A stretch of DNA of 64,000 bases from Dama dama (GCF_033118175.1 NC_083711.1:45704001-45768000), one strand, 5' to 3'. Positions 1 through 12,034 are shown, counted from the stretch's first letter. Notes: a model not told the origin generated them from the sequence alone. Program-made: numbers and translations.

Positions 1-1959
1 AAATCTTTTTAGGGATAGAAAAACAAAAACAACTCTTTAAAAGAATTAACTTAACCAATCTGCTTACTTACCCAGCTTCAACCACACTAATTTCTTTCTT
101 CACACTGAATCAACCAACCACAGTTCCATCTCAAAGCATTTGCACTTGTTATTCCCTTTATCTGAATCATTCTTTAAAATAGTTTTCCTGCTTACTATTG
201 CACTTTCTTTAAGAAAGAGACCTCTCGATAATTCTCTGAAACCTTACCCCCATCTCTTGTGGTTTTTTTTCTCTACTTTGCTTTATTCGTCTATTGCTAT
301 ATGACCTCTTCTTTTTTTGTTTTCTCTTGTATAGTCTGTCTTCCTATACTAGTCCATTAGTACTATGAGACCTGGGATTTCATTGATTTTTTTCACTCTG
401 ACACCCCCAGAGTAGTAACAGTGCCTGTTTAGTAGGTACCTACTCATAGGTACTTAGGAGATACACAATAAATACTTGTCGATATGAATAAACAGAAATA
501 TAAAAATCTGTCTTGTTCGGACATACTGTAAAATTGAACTCTTAAATAATTAGAGTCTGATATTATTATACATTTTTATTGGGAAAGCAGTTTCTTACTA
601 ATATATTTAATTCCAGTGTGTTTTTCTGCCAAAATATTCTGGTAAGGATAACCAGAAGTTATATATTAGTATTTTAATGCCTACTGCTACCTTATGTTAC
701 ATTAAGCTTCCCTCTGTTCACCCCAACCCCCACCTCTCCGTGGAAGATATCTTTCTCCTCTATAGAGAAAGGCTGAACACAGGGGCAAAAAAATCTAGGA
801 AAGAAGGAAGTGGTAGAACTCATAGGAAAACTTTAAGAGCTAACCATGGTGCTGAAAGAATAATACTATAGCACTTGAGAAATCCCTTGAAATTTTTCAG
901 TACCGAAGGCCACATATCATGAATACAACCCTCCTTACTTTGGAAATCAGAGGGAAAATCAGTGTTTACTAAATTATTCTTGAGTTGGAATTTAAGGTTC
1001 TGTGGTATTTTGTTGGTAAAGAAAGGGATTTGGTGTAGAGAACTATCTTAAGATAGAACCTTTCTATTTTTGTAAGTCATACTTAAAATGATAATATCTA
1101 AAGTAGAAGAATTTAATTTTTGCCCTAAGTGTGCTGACTACATTAATGGAAAGTACAACACTCAAAATACGGGTCAATTCTAATTAGTAAAAGATGTAGT
1201 TTTTCTCTTAATTTTGAACTAGAAATTAATTTTGCAAATGGAAAATGTCTTTCTCCTTAACAATTAGCTATTGAATTCTGTTAGGTTTATTTATTTAATT
1301 GTGACACCTTAACTTTTTTAGTAAGAGGAAAAAATAACATCTGATGCTGTAAGGATATGGACTTAGAGCATATTGCCAGTTTCTCTACTTTCTGTACAAC
1401 TTGTAGAAGAATGCTAAGTTTTTCTTGTAAGTTTGTCTACAGTTTTGACTTCTTAATTCAAACTGGACATCTCACTAAGTTCCAGTTAGTGTTTCACTTG
1501 TTAAGGTTTTTATTTGAACTAAAAATAAATTTCTCCTTTAATTTTGGAGAAAAAAGTAATGCTGAGTGGTGCAGAGATAAACTATTGCATCTCTCTTGCC
1601 TTAGGTACAAATAAATTTGGGTAGTAAAGGAGAGATTATAGAGAAGTATAGTTTGGAAATTTTTATTGGCTTATTTTTGACCATTTTACTAAACATATAG
1701 TCAACTCTGATTTTCAAGTCTGATTCTGTTTTAGTTCTTCCCATGTGTCCTTTGACTAAGTCCCTGGAGTGATATATGTTTGCATTTGCATTTTTACTAT
1801 CTTGAGCGGGAGACAGATAATAAAAACATCAGTTGGGAGGGTGAAAAAAAGAAGTAGAATAGTAAGAGAAAGAATAATGAATGTGGTCCCCCTCTGAGAC
1901 ATAATTGAAATCAAGAAGCAATTCACAAAAGGTTTGGAGGAATAACTTTTCCAGATAGA

Positions 1960-2190
1960 GAGGCCAGCAAATGAGAAGGCTCTGGGATGAGAATGTGCCT
2001 GATGTTTTCTGGAAGCAGCAAGAAGTCCTTGCTGGCTGGAACAGAGAGGTAGGGGGAATTGTAGGTGAGGCCCCTGAGAAATAACCAGGGGCTATGTCAC
2101 ATAGCTCCTTGCAGAAAATGGTGAAGACTCTGGCTTTTATTCCAGTTATGAGTCTTATGATTTATTTGAAAGGAAAGGTAGAATTTAAAT
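1960..2190 (+). repeat. Ancient L2-like LINE fragment
   Basis: The text resembles the common mammalian L2 3' region, with phrases like those around '...gaaggctctgggatgagaatgtgcctg' and 'gaagactctggcttttattcc'. The match is by eye and degraded, and the edges are approximate. Confidence 0.4.
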
Positions 2191-2794
2191 ATTTGGGAAT
2201 TATTAGGAAAGATGCAGGATTTTTAGAAATGTAGTGACACCTCCACCAAAGGAGAAGGGTTTCTTCGTAGCACTGTATTCTTATGTGGAACTAGAAGTTT
2301 GTGATAAAAGTCAATACACTGATCATTCTTGATATTAGTATTTCAGTTACTGATGTTTTGCCATTAATAAAGATAATCCATAGTTTGCTTTGAATAATTG
2401 CATATCTCATGCTATTTGTTTCTGTCTTCCTATTTTAAAATAATTCTATGATAAGTCATGTTCTTGGTCCAATAAATAATTCCTTGAAAGTAATTTCTCT
2501 TTTGATTAGAATCAAATTAACTGTTTTAAGATAATTTAGTACATTTTAAAATCATACTTCAGCACACTAAAACAATCTTAATCATACAGAAAATCTAATT
2601 ATGTATACTAATTGTTATTAGATAATTATATCAGTAACATGTTATGAGAAACTGTCCATCTGAATCTTAAAAAAAGATTATTTCATACTCAAAAAATCCT
2701 CTACATTTTATTTAGTTTATATAATTTTTATTATTTATAAAATAATATTACAATAAGGATTTAGGCTTACTTTTAAGAATGGAACAACAATGAA

Positions 2795-2945
2795 AAGACC
2801 CTGTATTCAATGTTTTATATGCATATCTCAAATATTTAATTCTTATAATAATCACATGAGGCCAGTGGTAATATTCTCGCATTTTACAGAAGCAAAAACT
2901 GAAAGCCAAAGAGTTAAACAACCTATCGAGGTTTGTAAAACCAGT
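2795..2945 (-). repeat. MIR SINE fragment, antisense
   Basis: The stretch reads like the reverse complement of the MIR core: AT-rich lead, 'cattttacagaagcaaaaactgaaagcc', then a run resembling 'agagttaaacaacct'. Old and diverged. Confidence 0.55.
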
Positions 2946-3471
2946 AAATATAAAACTATGTTTGAAGTTTACTGGGATTTTTTAATTTTACCACTTTACC
3001 AGAGTTATAGTTACAGATTTATTCCTTTTAGATATCAATTTTAATTTCATATAAAGTCACTCCATCCTGTGACTAAATTACAATCCAAGTAAAGCATTTC
3101 TATTAAATAAATGCTATTGAATCATTGGGGCTGGTAAGAGAAAGTAGGATGGTGTGCTCTATAATCCCACTACTGAGAGAATAACTCAAAGTATATGTTT
3201 TGTTAATGCCAGTCCAAGTAATATTCCTAGAATAGTAACATTTTAATGATATATTTTTACAAATGTCCATATAAATTAATGAATAGTTTTCTCATGTCTT
3301 GATCCTAAACACTCAGACTTTTATATCCTATGTATATTCAGTTTCAGTACTTAACCAGTTTTGCTCAGATATGTTATTAAATATATTAATTTGCCATATG
3401 ACAAAATTATAATTATTCATACAGTTTTTTGATGTAATGAAATGGATATTTTTCTGTTGGTTTTATTTCAG

Positions 3472-3527
3472 TGCTAGTGATGCCATAAAAGGAGAAGGAT
3501 TGCAAGAAGGTGTAGACTGGCTTCAAG
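3472..3527 (+). CDS. ARL6: ARL6 penultimate coding exon (C-terminal helix)
   Basis: ARL6 (BBS3) is an ARF-family small GTPase which, when GTP-bound, recruits the BBSome coat to membranes near the ciliary base. Loss causes Bardet-Biedl syndrome type 3. The exon follows a pyrimidine-rich acceptor ending at 3471 and stops before a GT donor at 3528. It enters in phase 2 (one base completing a Cys codon), then encodes ASDAIKGEGLQEGVDWLQ and leaves one G. That text is identical to my recollection of the end of ARL6. The ASDAIKGEG part contains the ARF-family G5-like loop (S/C-A-x region) followed by the C-terminal helix. The GTP-binding P-loop and switch regions lie on upstream exons outside the window. 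If the intron were retained, the frame would close after Gly-Thr-Ser at 3536-3538. Confidence 0.96.
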
Positions 3528-3656
3528 GTACATCATAAAAAACTGCCTCTTCAGCCTTTATTTTCTTTCCAGTCACATTTTCTGTCCTTTTTTATATTTT
3601 GTTTTTATTATATCACTGCCTTTTTCCCTCTTGTTTCCATCTATTTCTGCTATCAG

Positions 3657-3669
3657 AAAATACAATACA
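3657..3669 (+). CDS. ARL6: ARL6 13-nt alternative microexon (long isoform BBS3L)
   Basis: The 13 nt AAAATACAATACA sit between a strong acceptor (pyrimidine tract ending in ctgctatcag at 3656) and a near-consensus donor (GTAAGTATCC from 3670). The upstream intron is only 129 nt. Because 13 is not a multiple of three, inclusion shifts the frame. Joined to 3472-3527 and 8538 onward, it encodes ENTIQSDPGCEDMKK and stops at 8569-8571, replacing the usual final 8 residues. With the usual 178 residues before this point, the product would be 193 aa. This agrees with the described long, vision-specific ARL6 isoform of vertebrates. Splice use is inferred from sequence; tissue specificity is known from other species. 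Confidence 0.85.
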
Positions 3670-5227
3670 GTAAGTATCCAATACCTTGCTCCATTTACTT
3701 CAATTACATTTTTATAAAGGATTTATTTAAATAAAAAGTACTTACATCAATATACATGACAACTCTAGAATATAATTTTAATTTATAGCCATAAGTTTCT
3801 GTCAGATCTAGTAATAGAAGCACATTTGAATTTTGGGATAAATTTTAGACCTACTGTCAATAAAAGTCTTTGTGGCATGTGGCTTTCAAGAGTCACGCTG
3901 TCCTCCACATATAGCTCCATTTATACATGGCATGTTTCTGCAAATTTCAGTACTCATATTTAGTACTGTATATGCTGGTATTCTATTAGTGTTTCTGTAT
4001 ATCACAGTTCTATATGTTATTCATCAAAATAGCTATCATAGTTGGTACAGGCTTACTATACCAGGGATTAAATTAAGATCTATCATTTTCCCTAAGGTTA
4101 CATTGTCTACAAGACATAGGAATGGCTTTGAAGCACAGTGACCCACACAGAGAAATAAAATGTGAATGTGCATGAAACCAAGTTCTATAAGTCCTTCTTG
4201 TTATAGGACCCTGAAGGTCAGGCAAAAAAATTTCCATTTTTGAGCAGGACAGTGGTTGATTTCTTTTAGGAACCTCCCTGCCCTGAATAAAGGTGAATAA
4301 TGAGATTAACTTGTTAATCCATGAGCTGTGGTCTTGTGGCTATAAATTTAATTTCTCTACACATCCTTTTTATTTCAGTTATATGTGATTTTTTTCTTTT
4401 TTCTCTACTGTATGTCATGGTGGATCTAAGGGTAGCCTGCTTATTACCATACATAAAGAGACATAATACTTCTTTGGTCCAACGTACTAAATGTATATCT
4501 AATAAATATTTGTGTTATTAGTAAAATGTGGTGTTCTAGTTAACTGCACAGACTGTTGTATTTTTGTTTCCTTTTGTGTTTATAGAGTCATCATGCCATT
4601 TACCATTACACTGCAAAGAACCTTCTAGTTACATGTTACAATTAAGTGAAACTTAGCTGAGAACCTCTAAAAGTTCTCAGAATCACTAGTGGGATTTTTC
4701 TTTGAACACAACAATTTAGTTTCTCAGACTGTGTAAAGAAGTGGTCAAAGTGACCCCTTTATGGGACTGATTCCACATAAAGCAAATTACAAAGGAACAT
4801 TCTAGAGAAGACACTAGAAACATATTTTCAACCGTTATTTCTTATTTTAAGTACTTATTATTGCTCACAGCAGAGAATAGTGTGAATGGAAACCCACAAT
4901 TGTTCATAATAAAAAATACAAAGCACAGTACTTAACTGAAAATAAGTGATGGTCATCTGGATTTTAAATCGTACTTTTTCTTTTGTCTGTAACAATAAGG
5001 CCACTAGGTGTCAGTAGTGATCCAACATCACAATGCCACTTGCCAACTCTAATCTAATTTTTGTCATTGACTTTTCTGATCCATTATCTTTGTATCTTAA
5101 CTCCCAAATCTTTATAAGAAGGATACATTATTGGGAAAAAAAAAATTTGTGCCCTTGTGTTGCCATATCATTTTATGTAAACTTTACAACTCTCTGAAAG
5201 GTAAGTAGTAGTGTCCCCGTTTTATGT

Positions 5228-5450
5228 GGGCAACATGATGTAGAAGTGAAAACACGTGGACTTCTGAGTCTGCCAGGTATATTCCACTGCTTGTTAATTA
5301 CTAACTAATGTCTTTATATCATCCAGACAGTTTTCCTCATCTGTAAAATTAAAAAATGAAATATCCAGAATTGCCACACAGATTAAATGAGATGCTCTAT
5401 GTATTAAAGTGCCTAGCTTAAGAAAGCACTCAAAAAATGTTCAGTTTATC
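5228..5450 (+). repeat. MIR SINE, sense
   Basis: The stretch follows the MIR consensus order: 'cttctgagtctgcc', 'ttttcctcatctgtaaaat', 'agattaaatgagatgctctatg', and a terminal 'agcactcaaaaaatg'. Diverged, consistent with an ancient mammalian insertion. Confidence 0.7.
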
Positions 5451-6149
5451 CTTTTACCTAACTTCTCTGTTTAACAGAAGAGGAAATTTAATATGCAGAT
5501 TTAAAACTATCAGTTTGGTTTTGAGTAGGAGATCCTTAGTTCATAATTTCTATGTTATAGTAAATAGTTTATATTTTTGATGCTCCTGTCTTTGGATTTG
5601 AAAACTTTGCAAAATAAGTAGCAGTAAATTTAGGAGACTAGTCTATGCCTCTGCTTGTATCAAGTTTTTCTGTAAATCTTTGAAAGATGTTCTGAACTTA
5701 TGTCTCATTTTCCTTGCAAAATTCTGAAGTTTCCTAACATCATAAACAAGAAGGCTCTGGTTCATTTTGGACCAATTTAATTTTATTATTTTAAGTTTAA
5801 GGTTGAAAAACTGAGGATAAAGTATTAAATGACACATTTTGTGCCATGATTCTATTCTCTTTTGGAGGGATTGTCAATTATGGCCCTAAGAGAAGAATCT
5901 CTAAGTAGACTATTAAGTATTTTTTAAAGCCACCAGAGAATATATAGAAACTATCACAGAAGTATAAGTTGTTTTCTAGCTCTGAAACTTAAATATTTAT
6001 GAAAAAACAAAACATTATTCCACATGATTCATGAACTTATTCACTGAGTCACTTTATCTTATGGGAAAAGTTTATAATGCTTCCAGTTTTTATATAAGAA
6101 TTTTATAAACGATGTACAGGGACATTCCATTGAAAAACAAAGGATTGGA

Positions 6150-8430
6150 CACACACTTAGTTTCATCCCCTCTTCAAATCTCACTAAAAGTGAAGAGACT
6201 GAGGACAAAAAGAATGAGAGTGATAAATATGGCAACCAAATTTTGAAGCCAAATTATGTGATGAATGTTGAATAACTTAACAGACTTGAGAGAGTGGAAT
6301 TCTAAGCTAGCACTGGAGAAAGCTGGAAACCACCCTAATTTACCCTGCAGATCTCTTCAAAGGCTCAGGAATTGATGGAAATAAGAAATAAGGACAAGGT
6401 GAGACTGAAAGGAGATGCACAGGTATATATCCGTGCCCCAGAAGAAGGTTGAAGGTTCATTCTTTGCAGAGAGTCACACAGTATCTCTGGAGTGGAGAAC
6501 GCTGAGCACAACTGTGTGTTGGAATGCTAAACTGAAAATGAGGAGTAAATGAGAGTTTGATGTTGAAGATTATAACCATGTTCTGCTTTCTCCTGTTTCT
6601 CCTAGAAGACACTGGCAATAGGTAGAAGAAAGCCAGCTTTGAGGAGTCAGACCAGCTAAGAGAAAAGATCTAAAGGTGTTAACATTAGAAATTCTCAAGG
6701 AAATGGCCTAGCTATACACTAGGATGAAGATTACTTTTGACAAGCCTCACACATTTAACAAAATTCCAGTCAACTTTATAGTGTTCACTTATACACATGA
6801 GAAGATAGCAAAGGATTGCCAAGTATTTGAAGACAAAACTTTAGGAATTATGGAGCAAAAGAAAAAGTTTAGAAAAAGACTTTAGGGAGAACATTTCAAA
6901 ACACTATTCTAGTATCCTCAAAGAGATAAAAGAATGTATTATTTTCATGAATATGACAAGAATACTAATTGAAAAAGAACAAAAATATGAGTTCTTGGAA
7001 AATAATAATACAGTAGTAGAAATGGTTGGGTGGCATCACCAGCTCGAGTCTGAGCAAGCTCCAGGAGATGGTGAAGGACAGAGAAACCTGGCATGCTGCA
7101 ATCCATGGGGTCACATAAAGTCAAACACGACTGAGTGACTGAGCAACAAGTAGAAATGGAAAACTCAATCAAAAGAAGGTAAAATAGAGACATTCTTTAA
7201 GAAAGTACGAAAAAGACAATGGGGGGAGAAAAGATAAAGGAGTCATTTATGAGGCCCAAAATCCTAGTAAGAATTTCTGAAAGAGAACAAGGAAAATAGA
7301 GTGAAGTCATCAAATCATAAAGCATTATTTTCCAGAATTGAATGATTTAGAGCCCAAGGTGGTGGATGAAAATATTCCCACACCAAGGTGCATCATTAAA
7401 ATCAACACCAAAGATGGTGGAAAATTCACCATATTTCCTGAGAAGAAAATAAGAGATTTCATCCAAAGATTTCCTTAGATAAGGAAACAGTAGCATCATA
7501 GACTTCTCACCAGCAACACCTGGAAACAGTTCCAGTGCCTGAAAAAGTCTAAGGAGAAAATAATATTCTCAGGCAGTATCAGTGTATTGTAACTGTAGAG
7601 AATTAAGACAGCTTCTGCCATGTAAAGTCTCAAGAGTTCACTTTCTATACAGTTTATTAATACTAAAGTAGCCACAGAGGTATACTTGTCAAAAACAAAG
7701 GAATAAAGCAAGAAGAAAAAAAAGGTACCATGAAATAGGGAAACCTGCACAAGAAAGTTGGGAAGGAACCCCTAGGATGATAACACAGATCCTAGAATAA
7801 TAATGAAAGATCTCATATGAAAATACCTGGACAAGCATGGAGAACAGCTGGGTCAGATTAAAGAGTCTGCACAAGACTATAAGGGAGAGTTCTTCAAGAC
7901 AGTGAAGATGATCGACCAGTTTTATGCCTCATACTAGTAAAGCCTGAAACGGTGTGAGAGTAGTGGATTGAATTATAATGTTAATTACATTAAAAAAAAA
8001 GGCAGGGTTGGGGATGAAGAGCAATTATTCACTGCAGGGAAAACAAAATACAGTAGAAGAAAGGAAAAGTAACTGAAGTTTATCCCTTGTCCCAGCTGTG
8101 AGTCGCATTCACATAAAACATCACTGTTTTAGGAAAACGGGAATATTGGAAGCATCATGAGGTTGGCAGAACGGTATACAAATTTGTGAGAACTGAAGCC
8201 CTATGTTACATTGAATTCAAGAAGTAATGATAAAAGCATATTTAGAGATACAGAGGTAATCACCTAAAAAGGAATTGGAAGTAGTTGCCTGTGAAGGGAG
8301 AAAGAAAGGATGAGGCAAGGGACTGATTTTTAATAGAAGCCTCGTAGAACTAGTTGACTCTAATCGGGTGCATGTACAGTGACGAAAAGAAAAACTATAA
8401 TATGAGTTGTGCTTTTAAAAAAAAGCAGTT
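6150..8430 (+). mobile_element. Degraded L1M-type LINE (3' region)
   Basis: From about 7330 the text tracks the ancient mammalian L1M 3' region: 'cacaccaaggtgcatcattaaaatc', 'gacttctcaccagcaacacctgg', and 'aacccctaggatgataacac'. Upstream text from about 6150 may belong to the same element but is less certain. No intact frame survives. It is interrupted by a SINE at 7026-7148. Confidence 0.55.
7026..7148 (+). mobile_element. BovB-derived SINE fragment (Bov-A type) with target duplication
   Basis: This 123-bp copy is of the BovB/Bov-A 3' end ('ggtggcatcaccagctcgag' through 'cgactgagtgactgagcaac'). Exact 11-bp direct repeats AGTAGAAATGG flank it at 7015-7025 and 7149-7159. This marks a retrotransposition event into the older L1M sequence. 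Confidence 0.85.
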
Positions 8431-8537
8431 GTATGCATGGGTTTCTACCTATTGTTATAGACTTGTCTTGGATTACTTTAGAAAGTAGATTCTGCCCTGT
8501 AGAGACTAATAACTTTTTGTTTGGCTTTTGTTATCAG

Positions 8538-8563
8538 ATCAGATCCAGGCTGTGAAGACATGA
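8538..8563 (+). CDS. ARL6: ARL6 terminal coding exon
   Basis: After the acceptor ttatcag (ending 8537), the exon completes a split Asp codon with the G from 3527 and encodes DQIQAVKT, then TGA at 8561-8563. The human C terminus, as I recall it, is DQIQTVKT, so there is one conservative difference (T to A). When the 13-nt microexon is included, the same bases are read in another frame as SDPGCEDMKK and end at TAG 8569-8571. The exon continues as 3'UTR. Confidence 0.95.
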
Positions 8564-9262
8564 AAAAATAGTATTTGGAAACCTCAACAGTTTTCAATTC
8601 AAGAAATATATATTAAGGCAAACTGAATATTTTACATTTTTTAAAGGTGTCTGTACATCTAAGAATACTTTATAATCTTCTACTTGCATTTATGGACTGT
8701 TAATGAGGTTTTTAAGAAGATAGGACTTCAGGTATGCTAATCTGCCCACTAATGATATCAAAACTAAATCTTCCCTCCAAAGAGCTCCCTCCCTAGATTT
8801 ATCAACTTCTTGGTAAAGGTCTACATTTGATTGTAATTAGACTGTTTATAAAGTCAGACTTATCTCAGTACCCCATCATGATTAATGATATCTTTAATGC
8901 ATTTTATTTTTTAATTGTCATCCAAAAATATAGTTTATTATATGACTTTGTAGTATGATGTGCTTGTGAAAAAGAACTTTAAATATTTATAAGGGTCCTT
9001 GGGTAAATTAATATATATTAAAGCTTTACTATATGTCACCATCAACATAACATAAAATGTAATGTACCAACTAGTGTGCTTTGTATGCCGAAAAGAATAA
9101 TGCTATGTTAATATGGCATTTGGTGTTTTACTGTCAAACATTTGCAAATTATCTGAGACCAAGTTAAACAGAATTCATTTATTCAGTGAATACATATGAA
9201 ACATCTCTGTATCTGTACTAGTTTGGTATTGTCCTAGGCAATGGTGATATAAGGTGAATAAA
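8564..9262 (+). other. ARL6: ARL6 3'UTR (end uncertain)
   Basis: AT-rich sequence follows the ARL6 stop. Candidate polyadenylation hexamers are ATTAAA at 9017-9022 and AATAAA at 9257-9262, the latter followed by T/GT-rich sequence. The AATAAA lies in an L2-like repeat (about 9165-9290), so the true 3' end cannot be fixed from sequence alone. Confidence 0.5.
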
Positions 9263-9290
9263 ACATGTTGCTTATCCTCAGAGAACTTAA
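9165..9290 (+). repeat. L2-like LINE 3' fragment
   Basis: Text such as 'ttattcagtgaatacatatg', 'ggcaatggtgatataaggtg' and 'cctcagagaacttaaa' follows the common L2 3' consensus. Degraded. Confidence 0.5.
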
Positions 9291-11265
9291 AAGATAATGA
9301 GGGAAAATTTGAGAATCTTTTCTTACATAGTGTCTAATTTATTTCATTGGCTGAATGAAAATATTGCATTTTAAGATTAGTTATTACAGTTGATTTTATT
9401 CTTTCTTCTTTTAAATTGTGTCCAGTTTACTGTGGTACTTTGTTAAAATAGACTGTGACTCATCAACTATGATTTTCCTGTGCATGAACTGCTGCAAAAA
9501 TGTTCTTTAGAATTTTAAACATACTTCTGCCATCTACTGTTTGCAAATTGTGTTGCTTCTCACAACTTAGAGACTACTTGAAATTGTAAACACTAAATAG
9601 AAGCATTCGTTTTTAATCGAATCAATCACTGGGAAACTGTGGATAGAGCAGTGGTGTAAATCCTGAAAAATATCCCATGTAAAGGAAAACTGTAATATAC
9701 GGTACATAGCATCTTAAATATCGTTAGCTGTGAAAGTGAAAGAAACAGAAGGCAAAAGGTAAATGAGTAATAAAGGTGTATTACAGTGACTACAGTAGTG
9801 TGATGTTTCACAGAAATTTGAATATAATCATTTTAAAACTATAGTAAAAATTGTATAATCCAGTTTCTCTTAGTCCAGAAATCCCAGTGATTTGGAATTT
9901 GGCAAATTGAAAATTACCCAGACTATTCCAGTGATCCAGCATTTTAGCTAGCTTGCCAACTTCTCATAAATGGTTTTGATGAGGATACAAGATGAGTCTC
10001 ATTAATCTAGAGTTGCTTCAAATATAAAAAAGATGTGAAGATGAAAACACTGTAATTCAACAAAAAATCTGATATGCTGTAACTATTTTAGGAAGATGGA
10101 GAAAGTGGTGGTGTAAGAGAATTCAAATCCTTACCTACCATAAGGTAACAATAATAATAGCTATCATTGTATTTTGAGCAAAATATTATTACACATATGG
10201 TATTGTGCATCTATCCTGACAATAACCTTAGGTAATAGATTCTAGTATTTGTTTTATAGACAAGGAAAGGACCTAAAAATGTTGTTTGTTTAGGTCACAG
10301 AGCTAGTAAATGGTGGTTCTGGGATTCAGAACACAACAATCTGTTTAAAATAGGTGATTCAAGAGCTAAGAGTAATACTGATTTTAGAAATATAGAGATA
10401 TCTGCCATAAGAATAGCTAAAAGGATAGAAAAGTCTTCACTGGGGTGGGAGACTAGGATGGGTGTGGAGGAGGTCATGGACAAGGGACTACTGTTTTATT
10501 TATTTATTTTTGCTTTTTGTTTTAAGTCTGTTAACACTTCAAATTTTAAACTGGGCAGAAATGACTATGATAAGAATAATTCTTCAGACTATGTTAATAC
10601 TGAGCTAATTAGTATTCCACAAACTACAGTAGTTCATGCCTATGCAAATACGCAGAAGAGGGTACTGACTATTTCCTTTGTTTCCATAATCTCCAAATCT
10701 AGTTTATAAACATCCATTCATACTCTGTGTTCATTTAAAGATTATGTAGAAGCAAGTTGGGCTTTAGTGGTCACAGCATGCCATATAAGTGTATATACAC
10801 TGAGGGTATTGCATTTGTATTTAACATATTATGCAGTTAAAATGTATTTAGGCTAAAGCAAGGGTTTTTTAATGTTTAGACATCATTGTGTTACAAAAAT
10901 TAATTCATTATGCTCTGCATTTCAATATGACACCTCATAAAATGTTGAAAAGTTAGCCTTTTGTATATTTTGCATTTAAATGTTTATAATGTGGCCCTAT
11001 TCAGCCTGTGCCTTATAAATCACAAAAGAGCTGAGTTGTGTATATTTTTCATTTGTAGGTTGTCTGCTAAAAATTATGAATTATCTTCTGATTATTTATT
11101 TTTTTCCTTTGAAATTTTCAGCCCACCATGTTGTGATTTCTATAAATATATGCAGTTACCCTTGAGAAAACTTAAGGCAAATACATGCTGCATGTAACTC
11201 TGGTACATTAAAATACTGTGCATTTTAACTGACTCAGTGCATATTTTCTGCCTTCTGATTATTCC
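9291..11265. other. Intergenic, no gene seen; contains a MIR
   Basis: AT-rich intergenic DNA lies between ARL6 and the next repeat cluster. An antisense MIR-like copy lies at about 10140-10330 ('aataataatagctatcattg' to 'agctagtaaatggtggttct'). Short open frames show no recognisable protein. Confidence 0.6.
10140..10330 (-). repeat. MIR SINE, antisense
   Basis: Reverse-complement MIR order is visible: 'gacaataaccttaggtaat', 'tttatagacaaggaaagg', 'gtcacagagctagtaaatgg', 'gggattcagaac'. Confidence 0.6.
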
Positions 11266-11267
11266 TT

Positions 11268-11725
11268 CTTTGTTGTTGTTCAGTCACGAAGTAGTACCTG
11301 ACTCTTTTCGACCCCATGAACTGCAGCACGCCAGGCTTCCCTGTCCTTCACTGTCTCCTGGAATTTGCTCAAACTCACATCCATTGAGTCAGAGATGCCA
11401 TCTAACTGTCTCATCTTCTGCTGCCCCCTTCTTTTCTTGTCCTTAGTCTTTCCTAGCATCAGGTTCTTTTCTACTTAGTCAGGTCCTCGCATCAGGTGGT
11501 CAAAGTATTGGAGCTTCTTATCTTCAGCATCAGTCCTTCCAATGAATATTCAGGGTTGATTTCCTTTAGGATTGACTGATTTGATCTTGCTGTCCAAAGG
11601 ACTCTCAGGAGTCTTCTCCAGCCCCACAGTTCGAAAGCAGTGATTCTTCAGTGCTCAGCCTTCTTTATGGTCCAGCTCTTACATCCATACGGGACTACAG
11701 GGAAACCCATAGCTTTGACTAATAT
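11268..11725 (-). mobile_element. 5'-truncated BovB LINE 3' end, antisense
   Basis: Starting with 'gttgttgttcagtcacgaag', the sequence is the reverse complement of the BovB 3' end. It passes through the parts coding for the C terminus of the BovB polyprotein and ends near 'agctttgactaatatg'. About 460 bp; no open frame. Confidence 0.85.
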
Positions 11726-11734
11726 GCGGAGTGT

Positions 11735-11985
11735 GGGCCACAGAGCTCGCCGGCTTCACTGACTCTGAGTCCTGTGCTTCGCTGCCCGTGTTCTCTGCCT
11801 TGGCAGGCATCGTCTCAACCACTGGACCACCAGGAAAGTCCTACTTCTTTCTTAAATAATTATCGGAAAGGTGAACAATTAGGTGCAAGTGGCTGAAAAG
11901 TAATGCTCTTTTTAAAATTTTTAAGTTAATTATTTGTTATTTATTAGCAGGCAGATTCTTTACCACAGGACCACCAGAGAAGTCC
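11735..11985 (-). mobile_element. CHR-type tRNA SINE fragments, antisense
   Basis: Two pieces resemble the antisense 5' head of artiodactyl tRNA-derived SINEs. One is at about 11735-11843 ('ttggcaggcatcgtctcaac...ccaccaggaaagtcc') and one at about 11947-11985 ('gcaggcagattctttaccac...ccaccagagaagtcc'). The spacer between them is unassigned. Family assignment is tentative. Confidence 0.5.
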
Positions 11986-12019
11986 TGAGAGTGATGCTCT
12001 TTGAAACCCCTCTGTGGCA

Positions 12020-12034
12020 CCCCCCCCCCCCCCC
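12020..12034. repeat. Poly-C tract (15 C)
   Basis: An uninterrupted run of 15 C lies next to the BovB-derived element at 12080. It is likely length-variable. The complementary G run could form quadruplex-type structure. Confidence 0.9.

Larger units (their letters stand above)
1..3471 (+). other. ARL6: ARL6 intron (upstream part outside window)
   Basis: This is AT-rich non-coding sequence ending in the acceptor of the ARL6 exon at 3472. The preceding ARL6 exon, which should encode the segment ending ...KPWHI(C), is not present, so the whole stretch is read as intron. It holds degraded ancient repeats: an L2-like stretch near 1960-2190 and a MIR-like antisense fragment near 2795-2945. The short open frames here have no family resemblance and weak coding character. 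Confidence 0.8.
3528..8537 (+). other. ARL6: ARL6 last intron
   Basis: This is the intron between the penultimate exon and the terminal exon, with GT at 3528 and a CAG acceptor ending at 8537. It contains the 13-nt microexon, a MIR copy, a large degraded L1M-type 3' region and a SINE. Apart from the microexon, no further coding exon is recognisable. Confidence 0.85.
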
